Assembly: GCF_025770765.1 (NCBI RefSeq)
Contig: NZ_JANZKY010000010.1
Span: 62,001-126,000, forward strand
From: Propionivibrio soli
GTDB taxonomy: Bacteria; Pseudomonadota; Gammaproteobacteria; Burkholderiales; Rhodocyclaceae
DNA length: 64,000 bases
Direction: 5' to 3'
Shown piece by piece: positions 1 to 7,646 of the stretch (the first letter of the stretch is position 1; each line of letters opens with the position of its first letter). The position numbers and the translations under genes are program-made. The notes under the pieces are model-generated. The model made no database searches and was not told the origin of the DNA. It was given only the letters and a program-made list of their open reading frames with translations.

Positions 1-1
1 C

Positions 2-274
2 ATCGGCGGCACGCTGCTCACGGGCGGTGTCGGCTATTTGGCGGGCACTCTGGTCGGCGTGCTGATCCTCGGCGTCATCCAGTCGTTGATCGCCTTCGAC
101 GGCAGCTTGAGCTCCTGGTGGACCCGCATCGCCATCGGCGTCCTGCTGTGCCTGTTCTGCTTGATGCAGCGCTTCTTCGAACACGGCGGCAGCAAACTCA
201 GCGCACTTTTCTCGTACTGGAACAAGCCCGAGGAAGAAGGCTCGGCCGGCAGCGGAGCGCAACCGGCGCGCTGA
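2..274 (+). CDS. yjfF: Sugar ABC transporter permease, C-terminal fragment (YjfF/RbsC-like)
   Basis: The gene enters from the left edge, so only the last 90 codons are visible. The fragment starts in a glycine-rich membrane segment (GGTLLTGGVGYLAGTLVGVL), continues with hydrophobic helices, and ends in a charged cytoplasmic tail (NKPEEEGSAGSG). This matches the last helices of BPD_transp_2 permeases of the ribose/galactofuranose class, and YjfF is the closest family I can recall. It would import a monosaccharide across the inner membrane with an ATPase and binding protein encoded left of the window. The downstream ROK regulator and galactose genes fit a galactose or galactofuranose substrate, but that is inferred from context. 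The subfamily call is moderate; sugar permease is secure. Confidence 0.7.
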   Translation: MGGTLLTGGVGYLAGTLVGVLILGVIQSLIAFDGSLSSWWTRIAIGVLLCLFCLMQRFFEHGGSKLSALFSYWNKPEEEGSAGSGAQPAR

Positions 275-292
275 GAGGCGATTCGTCCGGCT

Positions 293-1354
293 CTACCGCC
301 GGACGAACTCGTCGAGCACGAGCCGGGCCGCTCCCGCGACGTAGGCCTCCGCGTCGAGCGTTTCGTAGCGAACGTCGCAGTCGAATCCGGGGTTGACGGT
401 TTTCTCGATCGTCTCCCGGATGGGTACAAGAAGTTGTTGGCCAGCCTCCCCCAACTCGGCGTAAATCGCCACATGCCGTATATCGAGCACGAGCATCATC
501 GTGGCGACGGCTCTTCCTAGAAGTTCAGCCGCCGCCTTCACTTTCTTCTGCGATACCTTGTCGCCATCCGTGGCGGCCGCCAATTCGGCCGCCAGCGTCT
601 CTCTGTTCACCACGGTTTCGAGACATCCGGTTTTTCCACACCGACATAGGACTCCATTGCGTTCGACGGGGAAATGGCCGATTTCTCCCGAGCAACCGCG
701 CTCGCCCTGGTAGATGCGGCCATCCATCACGATCCCTACTCCAATGCCGGAACGGATTGTCACCACCAGCAACGAACTGGGCGCAGCGGGAAGACTCGCG
801 ATGGCGGCCGTAAAACAACGGATATTATTGTCGACGGTGATTGGCATTCCGACACGCGCGGCCAGATCCTTCGCGATACCCGCGAACGGCACTCCCTCCC
901 GGCCAAACAGGTGGCTCGGTACGCCAACGCCGCCGCCTTCCAACGTAATTCCGAGTTTCGCGGCCTTCTGAGCCGCTTGCCGCAGCAGACGTTCTAGGAA
1001 AGCGGTCAAGTCAGCAACGTTCTTGAACTGCGGCGTGGACAGTTCGCTCTCGAACAGGCATTCCCGCGATAGGTTGCGGATATTGACCCGCGCACGGCTG
1101 TATTCGACGTCGATCCCCACCGCTGCGGGTTTCGTAGAAGACAGCGCATAGACCATGGCCGACTTCCCGGCTTGGTTTTGGCGTTCGTTGCCGGAAGAGA
1201 CGATAACCCCCTGCTCCTCCATGCGCGTCATGAGTTTGACCGCCGTAGCCCAGCCCATTCCGCAACGCTGCGTGATGTCTCTCTTCGATAACGGCGTTGC
1301 GGCGACAGCTAGTTCATTGAGAATAAGCCGTTCATTATCTGTCAGCATCAACAT
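293..1354 (-). CDS. ROK-family transcriptional regulator
   Basis: The protein of 353 residues has an N-terminal winged helix (roughly residues 5-60) followed by a ROK sugar-kinase-like domain. The zinc-binding ROK signature is intact (GHFPVERNGVLCRCGKTGCLE, in shorter form CRCGKTGC), as is the acidic GECG-like stretch before it (GERGCSGEIGH). ROK regulators such as NagC and Mlc repress sugar genes and release DNA when they bind a sugar or sugar phosphate. The ATG at 1354 is preferred over the GTG six bases upstream because GAGGG lies at a proper distance. It is convergent with the sugar permease and divergent from the ABC-sulfatase operon, with paired dyads in between, so it is the obvious candidate regulator for both. 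The ligand is unknown. Confidence 0.88.
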   Translation of the reverse strand: MLMLTDNERLILNELAVAATPLSKRDITQRCGMGWATAVKLMTRMEEQGVIVSSGNERQNQAGKSAMVYALSSTKPAAVGIDVEYSRARVNIRNLSRECLFESELSTPQFKNVADLTAFLERLLRQAAQKAAKLGITLEGGGVGVPSHLFGREGVPFAGIAKDLAARVGMPITVDNNIRCFTAAIASLPAAPSSLLVVTIRSGIGVGIVMDGRIYQGERGCSGEIGHFPVERNGVLCRCGKTGCLETVVNRETLAAELAAATDGDKVSQKKVKAAAELLGRAVATMMLVLDIRHVAIYAELGEAGQQLLVPIRETIEKTVNPGFDCDVRYETLDAEAYVAGAARLVLDEFVRR

Positions 1355-1360
1355 GATCAC

Positions 1361-1732
1361 CCTCGAATTACTTGCGAGAAACGCGAAGCCAGCTTATGCC
1401 AAACGGTAGTTACCCCGGTCACCAAGACTACCATAGGCCGTCCAGCGATTCTTGCGACTCCCACCCATTGGCGACAATCACTCCACCCCGAACGACGCCG
1501 CTACGAAACCGTGAGCAGTGTCCAACCGAGTAATGATCCCGCCACCCATGTTGTTGACTTCGCTCTCTTCGCTCATTAATATCGCATCACGATATATCGC
1601 ACAACGATAAATATTTTAGTCGATTCGTAGCAGTCTTGTCTTCATCGTCTCAGTTGGTGGAAAGCGCGTCATTTCACCGATGCATGAAGAGGCTGCTTTG
1701 GAAAAGAGTTCACGATTATCGCGGGGGGCATA
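1361..1732. other. Divergent intergenic region between ROK regulator and ABC operon
   Basis: This 372-base stretch holds no convincing gene. Its right half turns sharply A/T-rich around 1575-1620, where two abutting dyads form a likely operator. Both the regulator gene and the transporter operon must be transcribed outward from here, so at least two promoters are expected. No textbook -35/-10 pair could be fixed by eye. The segment 1361-1560 shows nothing else recognisable. Confidence 0.6.
1580..1609. promoter_or_regulatory. Two abutting dyads TATCG-N5-CGATA (putative operator)
   Basis: Bases 1580-1594 and 1595-1609 are each a perfect inverted repeat with arms TATCG and CGATA and a five-base spacer (CATCA, then CACAA). 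They touch without a gap, so the centres are 15 bases apart. The site lies about 124 bases before the GTG start of the first ABC gene and about 226 bases from the ROK start. Perfect arms repeated twice in an A/T-rich promoter region are typical of an operator for a dimeric repressor. The ROK regulator is the nearest candidate, although a regulator encoded elsewhere is possible. Confidence 0.6.
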
Positions 1733-2488
1733 GTGGAGCAATCGGCGGCAAGCAACGCAAAGATCGAGGTTCGCAACCTGACCAAAAAGTTCGGCGACTT
1801 GCTGGTTCTCGATCGCATCAACTTCAACATCAAGAAAGGCGAGCTCGTCGCCATCGTGGGGCCGACCGGTTGCGGCAAGACGACCTTCCTCAACTGCATG
1901 TCGAAGCTCACCGACACCACCGACGGTGACATTTTCATTGACGGCGTCCCCGCCGATCCGGTCAAGCACAACCTCGCCTTCGTCTTTCAGGAGCCTACCG
2001 CATTGCCTTGGCGGACAGTTGCCCAGAACGTCGTGTATGGAATGGAGGTCAAGGGCGTTCCGGAGAAAGAACGCGCGGAACGCCTTGAGTACATCCTCAA
2101 CCTCGTCGGCCTGAAGGACACCGCGGACCTTTATCCCAATCAGGTATCGGCAAGCATGATGCAGCGCATCGCCGTCGCGCGCGCCTTCGCCGTCAATCCA
2201 GATCTGCTCCTGATGGACGAGCCGTATGGGCAGCTCGACGTGAAGCTGCGTTTTTACCTGGAAGACGAGTTGGTCAAGCTCTGGCAGACATTGAACAGCA
2301 CCGTGCTCTTCATTACGCACAACATCGAGGAGGCCGTCTATGTCGCCGAACGCATCCTCGTTCTGACGCCGAAGCCAACCAAGGTACGGGCGGAAGTCAT
2401 CGTCGATCTTCCTCGCCCACGCAATTTTCTCGATCCCCGCTTCGTCGAGATCAGACGGCAGGTAACCGAGCTCATTCGTTGGTGGTAA
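1733..2488 (+). CDS. ABC importer ATPase 1 (SsuB/TauB-like) with degenerate signature motif
   Basis: Nucleotide-binding subunit of a nitrate/sulfonate/taurine-type importer, 251 residues, read from a GTG with a GGGGGG run just upstream. Walker A is intact (GPTGCGKT, 43-50), as are the Q-loop (Q86), Walker B with its glutamate (LLLMDE, D162-E163) and the switch histidine (FITHN, H196). The signature motif, normally LSGGM or LSGGQ, reads VSASM (138-142), so both glycines are lost while the flanking MQR is kept. The length is normal, so this is substitution rather than a frameshift. It opens an operon with two permeases, a second ATPase and a binding protein. The second ATPase has a canonical signature, so the pair probably works as a heterodimer. 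Confidence 0.9.
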   Translation: MEQSAASNAKIEVRNLTKKFGDLLVLDRINFNIKKGELVAIVGPTGCGKTTFLNCMSKLTDTTDGDIFIDGVPADPVKHNLAFVFQEPTALPWRTVAQNVVYGMEVKGVPEKERAERLEYILNLVGLKDTADLYPNQVSASMMQRIAVARAFAVNPDLLLMDEPYGQLDVKLRFYLEDELVKLWQTLNSTVLFITHNIEEAVYVAERILVLTPKPTKVRAEVIVDLPRPRNFLDPRFVEIRRQVTELIRWW

Positions 2489-2506
2489 AGCACTCAGGAC
2501 ATCCCC

Positions 2507-3316
2507 ATGGCCTATCAAACAGTAAAAGCAAGAAAGTCGCTGAAGCTCAGAGTCCTGCCGTGGCTTAGTCTCACGGCGGTCATCCTTATCTGGCAGTTCT
2601 GCGTATCGCCCCCTGGCGTGAATGACTGGCGGATTCCGGGTGTTCTGCTCGCTCGCCCTTATGACGTATTACTGCTCGGAATCGAGAAACTCACCGACGT
2701 GAATCCTGACGGGGCGACCTTGCTCGTACATGCCTGGGTCAGTCTTCAGGAATCGCTTTCCGCCTTTCTGCTTTCTCTCCTCGTCGGCATCCCCCTTGGT
2801 CTCATGATGGGTTGGTTCGGCGTCGTACGCGGGCTCTTCCGCCCGGTTTTTGAAATGTGGCGCCCGATTCCGCCCGTGGCCTGGATTCCGTTGGCGATCT
2901 TCTGGTTCGGCATCGGCATGGAAGGCAAGATCTTCATCATCTGGCTGGGCGGCATGACGCCCTGCATCATCAACGCCTACATGGGCGTAAAGACGACCAA
3001 CCCGGTACATATTCAAATGGCCCGTACATTCGGGGCCAGCGACTGGAAGATCTTTACCAGCATCTGCATTCCATCCGCCTTGCCGATGGTTTTCGGCGCG
3101 CTCCAGATCGCCCTCGGCAACTGCTGGACAACGCTCGTCGCGGCGGAGCTTCTCGCTTCCGACCAGGGACTCGGCTATCTCATCACGGCCGGCCGAAGCA
3201 TCGGCCGCACCGACATCGTCGTCCTCGGAATGATCAGTCTCGGCATTACCGGCGTGATCATCTCGCAGATCATCTACCGCATCGAAGCCAAGCTGCTGGC
3301 TGGAATCAGGAGATAG
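2507..3316 (+). CDS. ABC importer permease 1 (SsuC/TauC-like)
   Basis: Inner-membrane permease of 269 residues from the BPD_transp_1 family. It has an N-terminal transmembrane helix (residues about 17-35) and a core of five or so helices starting near residue 80 (SLSAFLLSLLVGIPLGLMMG). The EAA-type coupling loop reads GASDWKIFTSICIPSALP and would dock on an ATPase subunit. It starts 18 bases after the ATPase stop and ends 8 bases before the second permease, so the genes are cotranscribed. Because a different permease follows, the channel is expected to be a heterodimer rather than the homodimer usual for SsuC or TauC. The substrate is not readable from this subunit. Confidence 0.9.
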   Translation: MAYQTVKARKSLKLRVLPWLSLTAVILIWQFCVSPPGVNDWRIPGVLLARPYDVLLLGIEKLTDVNPDGATLLVHAWVSLQESLSAFLLSLLVGIPLGLMMGWFGVVRGLFRPVFEMWRPIPPVAWIPLAIFWFGIGMEGKIFIIWLGGMTPCIINAYMGVKTTNPVHIQMARTFGASDWKIFTSICIPSALPMVFGALQIALGNCWTTLVAAELLASDQGLGYLITAGRSIGRTDIVVLGMISLGITGVIISQIIYRIEAKLLAGIRR

Positions 3317-3324
3317 GAAACGCC

Positions 3325-4176
3325 ATGAGCAAATCGACCCATGACGTAAGCAATGAGGTTGTCGTACGCACTATCGTGCGGAAACGCTTGACGCTGCGTT
3401 CCCTGGTGCGAGAAGAAAAATTTCTGTACGTCGTCTCGCTCGTCGTCTTCTTCACGATATGGCACCTCGCCGCCACACGCGGAAACGGCGACAGTGCCTT
3501 GGTCACGCCTTGGGCGACGTTGCAGGGACTCTACGACATGATGAGCAGTCCGCTCGGTGGCGAGACCCTTGTCGGACACACCTGGAACAGTCTGCGTCGT
3601 GTGCTAATCGGCTTCAGCATCGCCGTCTGTTTCGGAATTCCACTCGGCCTACTGCTCGGCATCTCGGAAACTGCCAGCGCCATTCTGCGCCCGCTCGTCG
3701 ATGTCTTCCGGCCAATGCCGCCACTTGCCTGGATCTCGCTTTCGATTCTGTGGTTCGGTATCGGCGAGGAACCCAAGATTTTCATCATTTTCCTCGCCTC
3801 CTTCATTCCGTCCGTTCTCAACGCTTACAACGGCGTGCGCTTGATCGAGCCCGAACTGTACGACGTCGTCCGCGTTATGGGCGGTAGCCGCTGGGACGAA
3901 ATCAAGCAGGTGGTTGTCCCCGCCTCGATGCCCGCCATCTCAGCCGGCCTGCAGCTCTCAATCACCAGCGCCTGGATGGGCGTGCTCGCCGCAGAGCTCG
4001 TCAGTTCGAACTCCGGACTCGGCTACATCATCATCCTCGGCATGCAGAACTCGGATCCTCAAATGGTCCTTGGCGGCATGGTCATGATCGCCGCCGTCGC
4101 CTGGGTTCTGACTGCGAGCATGGAGAAGATCGACATGATGCTCTGCCCATGGCGGCGTGAGATCAAGGGACTCTAA
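3325..4176 (+). CDS. ABC importer permease 2 (SsuC/TauC-like)
   Basis: Second permease, 283 residues, starting at the ATG at 3325 shortly after AGATAGGAAA. The N-terminus is basic and cytoplasmic, followed by a first helix (YVVSLVVFFTIWHLAAT) and a permease core with the conserved stretch RPMPPLAWISLSILWFGIG. The coupling loop is MGGSRWDEIKQVVVPASMP. It is clearly a paralogue of the preceding permease, since both share R-P-(I/M)-P-P-(V/L)-AWI and WFGIG motifs, yet the two have diverged along the whole length. The pair would form a heterodimeric membrane domain. The stop at 4176 overlaps the region just before the second ATPase gene, in keeping with translational linkage. Confidence 0.9.
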   Translation: MSKSTHDVSNEVVVRTIVRKRLTLRSLVREEKFLYVVSLVVFFTIWHLAATRGNGDSALVTPWATLQGLYDMMSSPLGGETLVGHTWNSLRRVLIGFSIAVCFGIPLGLLLGISETASAILRPLVDVFRPMPPLAWISLSILWFGIGEEPKIFIIFLASFIPSVLNAYNGVRLIEPELYDVVRVMGGSRWDEIKQVVVPASMPAISAGLQLSITSAWMGVLAAELVSSNSGLGYIIILGMQNSDPQMVLGGMVMIAAVAWVLTASMEKIDMMLCPWRREIKGL

Positions 4177-4195
4177 AAAACACCAGGGACTGGTC

Positions 4196-4960
4196 ATGAA
4201 CAAGCACGTCAAGATCTCCGCCGAGAACGTTTCGAAGGAGTTCATCCAGAAGGGAACACAGCGCGTCCCCGTCCTGAAGGACATCTCGCTCCAGGTCTTC
4301 GATCAGGAATTGCTGGTCGTCCTCGGGCCAGGGCAAAGCGGTAAAACAACTCTGCTGCGGATCATTGCCGGCCTGGAAAAGCCGACACAAGGTCGCATCA
4401 CGCTCGACGGCGAAGAAATCCGCGGCCCCGGCCCCGATCGCGGCCTGGTTTTCCAATCGTACATGCTCTTCCCCTGGAAGACCGTGGAAGCCAACGTCCG
4501 ACTCGGTCTGGAGATGGCCCAGGTGCCGAAGGAAAAGCATGCCGAGACGGTCCGTCACTATCTGGACCTCGTCGGTCTGAATGGCTTCGAGAAGTACTAC
4601 CCGCATCAGTTGTCCGGCGGCATGAAACAACGCGTGGGCATCGCCCGGGCATTCTCGACGCAGCCGAAGGTGATGCTCATGGACGAACCGTTTGGACAGC
4701 TCGACGCGCAGACGCGTTTGTTTATGGAGCGCGAAACCGAACGCATCTGGCTCTCCGACAAACGCACCACCATCTTCATTACGAACAACATCGACGAGGC
4801 GCTTCTGCTCGGCGACCGTATCGTCACGCTCGAAGGCAAGCTTCCGGGGCGGATGAAGAAATCTTACGAAGTCAATCTGCCGCGCCCTCGCGACCCGATG
4901 GACATGGAGTTTTTGAAGCTCAGACACACCATTACCTCTGAGCAAGAACTAACCCTTTAG
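4196..4960 (+). CDS. ABC importer ATPase 2 with canonical signature but no switch histidine
   Basis: Second ATPase of the importer, 254 residues. Walker A is GPGQSGKT (44-51), the Q-loop is Q87, the signature is canonical (LSGGM, 139-143) and Walker B carries D163-E164. The switch-histidine position reads FITNN, with Asn at 197 where the family has His. ATPase 1 is the mirror image: histidine present, signature degenerate. In a heterodimer one composite site would therefore be fully canonical (Walker motifs and His of ATPase 1 with the signature of ATPase 2) and the other degenerate. The ATG at 4196 is preferred over a GTG at 4157 that would overlap the permease gene, because the protein then begins like other family members. 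Confidence 0.9.
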   Translation: MNKHVKISAENVSKEFIQKGTQRVPVLKDISLQVFDQELLVVLGPGQSGKTTLLRIIAGLEKPTQGRITLDGEEIRGPGPDRGLVFQSYMLFPWKTVEANVRLGLEMAQVPKEKHAETVRHYLDLVGLNGFEKYYPHQLSGGMKQRVGIARAFSTQPKVMLMDEPFGQLDAQTRLFMERETERIWLSDKRTTIFITNNIDEALLLGDRIVTLEGKLPGRMKKSYEVNLPRPRDPMDMEFLKLRHTITSEQELTL

Positions 4961-4986
4961 GTAATGGAAAAACGACAGGAGGCGTC

Positions 4987-6072
4987 ATGAAGAAGAGCAT
5001 TCTCACCGCGTTGTGTTCGGCCCTAGCCCTGGCGGCGGCTTCGGTCCCGTCAGCCCATGCCGCCGAGCTGATCAAGGTCAAGACAGCCTGGGTAGCCGGT
5101 CTCGAAATGTTCCCGCTGTGGTACGGCAAGAACAAAGGTTGGGACAAGGAAGAAGGGCTGGAAATCGAATATCAGAAATATGCAAACGGCCCCGCACAGA
5201 TGGAGGCCCTTCCCTCCGGTGCCTGGAACATCGCCAGCACCGGTGTCGGCGGCATTCTGGTCGGCGGCATGCGTCATGACGTAAGGATCATCGGTGCACC
5301 GATGCCTGATAGCGACACCTCCAACGCAATCTACGCGCGTGCCGATAGCCCCATCTTCGCGACCAAGGGTTTCAACAAGAGCCTTCCCAACGTCTTCGGG
5401 TCACCGGAATCGGTCAAGGGGAAAAATGTCTTGGTCACGATGAACTCCGCCAACCACTTCATCGCGGGACAGTGGCTCAAAGCCCTTGGCCTGCAGCCAA
5501 GCGAAGTGAAGCTGACCAACATGGACGTCAACTCGATGCTCGTCAGCTTTGACAAGAACATCGGCGACGTGATGTCGGCATGGACGCCGATCACGACGGC
5601 GGCAGAGGCTCGTGGATACAAGCGCGTGGCATCCAGCGTCTCGCTGGACTCGCGCCAGATCTCGCAATTCGTCGCCGACCGCAAGTGGGTCGAAGCCAAT
5701 CCGGACACGGCCGCAAAATTCCTGCGCGTGCAATACCGCTGCAACCAATACATCCGCGACAACATCAGCTCGCCCGAAGTGATCGATGCCGCCGTCAAGT
5801 ATTACGTCGAAGTGCTGGGCGACAAGAAACTCTCCCGCGACGAAATCGCTTTCGGCGTGAAAGACCGCGCCCCGCTCACGCTGCAGGAAGCGTTGGATTT
5901 CGCCACACCGGTTAACGGGAAGGACAAGTTGACCAAGTGGAATAACGACGCCGCGGAATTTTTCACCAGCGTCGGCAGCTACAAGATGGAAGAACTGAAG
6001 AAGTTCATGGCGACGCCGCTGGTGACCAACGTTTACCTCAAGAAGGCGGCCGAAAAGCCTCTGCTGAAGTAG
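4987..6072 (+). CDS. Periplasmic substrate-binding protein, NMT1/SsuA-like
   Basis: Binding protein of 361 residues with a clear signal peptide (MKKSILTALCSALALAAAS, cleavage after SAHA near residue 26). The mature part opens with KVKTAWVAGLEMFPLWYGK, the usual beginning of NMT1/TauA/SsuA proteins, which bind nitrate, taurine, alkanesulfonates, sulfate esters or thiamine precursors. An AGGAGG ribosome site sits right before the ATG. It is the last component of the transporter operon and lies 27 bases before the sulfatase gene. By analogy with the AtsRBC sulfate-ester transporter of pseudomonads, it may bind a sulfated organic molecule. That substrate is inferred from gene order only. Confidence 0.9.
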   Translation: MKKSILTALCSALALAAASVPSAHAAELIKVKTAWVAGLEMFPLWYGKNKGWDKEEGLEIEYQKYANGPAQMEALPSGAWNIASTGVGGILVGGMRHDVRIIGAPMPDSDTSNAIYARADSPIFATKGFNKSLPNVFGSPESVKGKNVLVTMNSANHFIAGQWLKALGLQPSEVKLTNMDVNSMLVSFDKNIGDVMSAWTPITTAAEARGYKRVASSVSLDSRQISQFVADRKWVEANPDTAAKFLRVQYRCNQYIRDNISSPEVIDAAVKYYVEVLGDKKLSRDEIAFGVKDRAPLTLQEALDFATPVNGKDKLTKWNNDAAEFFTSVGSYKMEELKKFMATPLVTNVYLKKAAEKPLLK

Positions 6073-6099
6073 GCATAAGCGAAGCTAAGGAGACGGCGC

Positions 6100-7614
6100 A
6101 TGAACAAGCCGAACATCGTCATGATCATGACGGACACACAGGCTACCAACATGGTCGGCTGTTACAGCGGGCAACCCGTTGGCACCGAGAACATCGACGA
6201 CCTGGCGTCCGGGGGCGTAACGTTCGGCTCAGCCTACACGACGTGTCCCGTCTGCACTCCAGCCCGCGCCGCCCTCTTCACTGGAATCTATTCCAGCCAG
6301 AGCGGTGCGTGGACCAACAATCTCGCGCTCGGCCAGAACATCCGCACCATGGGCGCCTACTTCAAGGAAGCCGGCTACCGTACGGTGTACATCGGTAAGT
6401 GGCATCTCGACGGACACGACTACTTCGGTACAGGAAATTGCCCCGACGAATGGGATCCCAAGTATTGGTACGAAGGCGCCAACTACCTCGCGGAAAAAAC
6501 AGAGCGCGAGATATCCCTATGGCGCAACGGTCTCAATTCGGCCGACGATTTGCGCGCCAACGGTATCGACGCGACATTCACCTGGGCACATGGGATCACG
6601 CGCCGGGCCCTCGATTTTCTTGACGAGGCAGCGCAACATCCCGGTCAGCCGTTCCTGCTCGTACTGTCGTACGATGAACCGCACCACCCCTTCACCTGCC
6701 CGCCCGAGTATGTCGACCGTTACGCCGACTATGCCTATCCGCTCGGCGCGAAAGCTTCGGACACGCTACAAGGCAAACCGCAACATCAGCAGCTCTGGGC
6801 CGAAGCCATGCCGGCGCCGGTCGGCGAGGATGGGCACTACCGCCACCCGCTTTACTTCGCCTGCAACGACTTCGTGGACGACAAGATCGGCGAAGTGCTG
6901 CGCCGAATCGACACGCAGGAAAACGAAAACACGTGGATCGCCTATACGTCGGACCACGGCGAAATGCTCGGCGCCCATCGCCTCATCAGCAAGGGCGCAT
7001 GCGCCTATGACGACATCACGCGCATCCCACTGATCCTGCGTCCTCCCGGGGATACGTCGCCCAAGCGAATCGACTGCCCCGTGAGCCATATCGATCTGCT
7101 GCCGACACTCCTCGACGCAGCAGGTATCGAGCGCCCGGAGGCATTGCAAGGGAAGAGCCTTCTGCCGCTGATAGCAGGGGCTGAACAGGCGGGAAGCGAC
7201 GTTCTGATCGAATTCAATCGCTACGAGATCGAGCACGACAGCTTTGGCGGCTTTATCCCGATGCGGGCGATCGTCAGCGATGACTTCAAGCTCGTCATCA
7301 ACCTCTTCGATACGGACGAGCTTTACGACCGCAAGAACGATCCGGATGAAATGGACAATCTGATCGAGCGGCCGGAATACGAGCGAATCCGCAACGACTT
7401 GCACGATCGGCTTCTCGAGCGCATGGATCGGATTCGCGATCCGTTCCGCGCCTATCGATGGGCAACCCGGCCGTGGCGGCCGGAGAAGCAACCGGCCTGG
7501 ATGGGTGCGTTCCGCCCGAAACCTGACGACGGCGTTTCACCCGCCGTACGCGACTATGACACCGGGCTTCCCACGCTAGGTGTAAAGGTCGAGAAGAAGG
7601 CTCTCAAGTTCTGA
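6100..7614 (+). CDS. yidJ: YidJ-type sulfatase, cytoplasmic
   Basis: Sulfatase of 504 residues that closely resembles E. coli YidJ over its length, as judged from memory of stretches such as MTDTQATNMVGCYSG and WTNN near the start and RDYDTGLPT near the end. The catalytic signature CTPAR lies at residues 52-56, with Cys52 the expected formylglycine precursor. Metal ligands include D12 in the N-terminal strand and D285-H286 in TSDHGEMLGAH. It hydrolyses a sulfate ester; the natural substrate of YidJ is not established to my knowledge. There is no signal peptide (the protein begins MNKPNIVMIM), so the enzyme should act in the cytoplasm on an imported substrate. The next gene encodes its activating enzyme. 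Confidence 0.92.
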   Translation: MNKPNIVMIMTDTQATNMVGCYSGQPVGTENIDDLASGGVTFGSAYTTCPVCTPARAALFTGIYSSQSGAWTNNLALGQNIRTMGAYFKEAGYRTVYIGKWHLDGHDYFGTGNCPDEWDPKYWYEGANYLAEKTEREISLWRNGLNSADDLRANGIDATFTWAHGITRRALDFLDEAAQHPGQPFLLVLSYDEPHHPFTCPPEYVDRYADYAYPLGAKASDTLQGKPQHQQLWAEAMPAPVGEDGHYRHPLYFACNDFVDDKIGEVLRRIDTQENENTWIAYTSDHGEMLGAHRLISKGACAYDDITRIPLILRPPGDTSPKRIDCPVSHIDLLPTLLDAAGIERPEALQGKSLLPLIAGAEQAGSDVLIEFNRYEIEHDSFGGFIPMRAIVSDDFKLVINLFDTDELYDRKNDPDEMDNLIERPEYERIRNDLHDRLLERMDRIRDPFRAYRWATRPWRPEKQPAWMGAFRPKPDDGVSPAVRDYDTGLPTLGVKVEKKALKF

Positions 7615-7646
7615 TCGACATCCTTTCGCCCTGTCAGGAATGCATC

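Noticed and set aside
2144-2161. Frameshift or sequencing error as an explanation of the VSASM signature
   Set aside because: The flanking residues (YPNQ before, MQRIAVARAF after) stay in frame and the spacing equals that of canonical ATPases, so these are substitutions.
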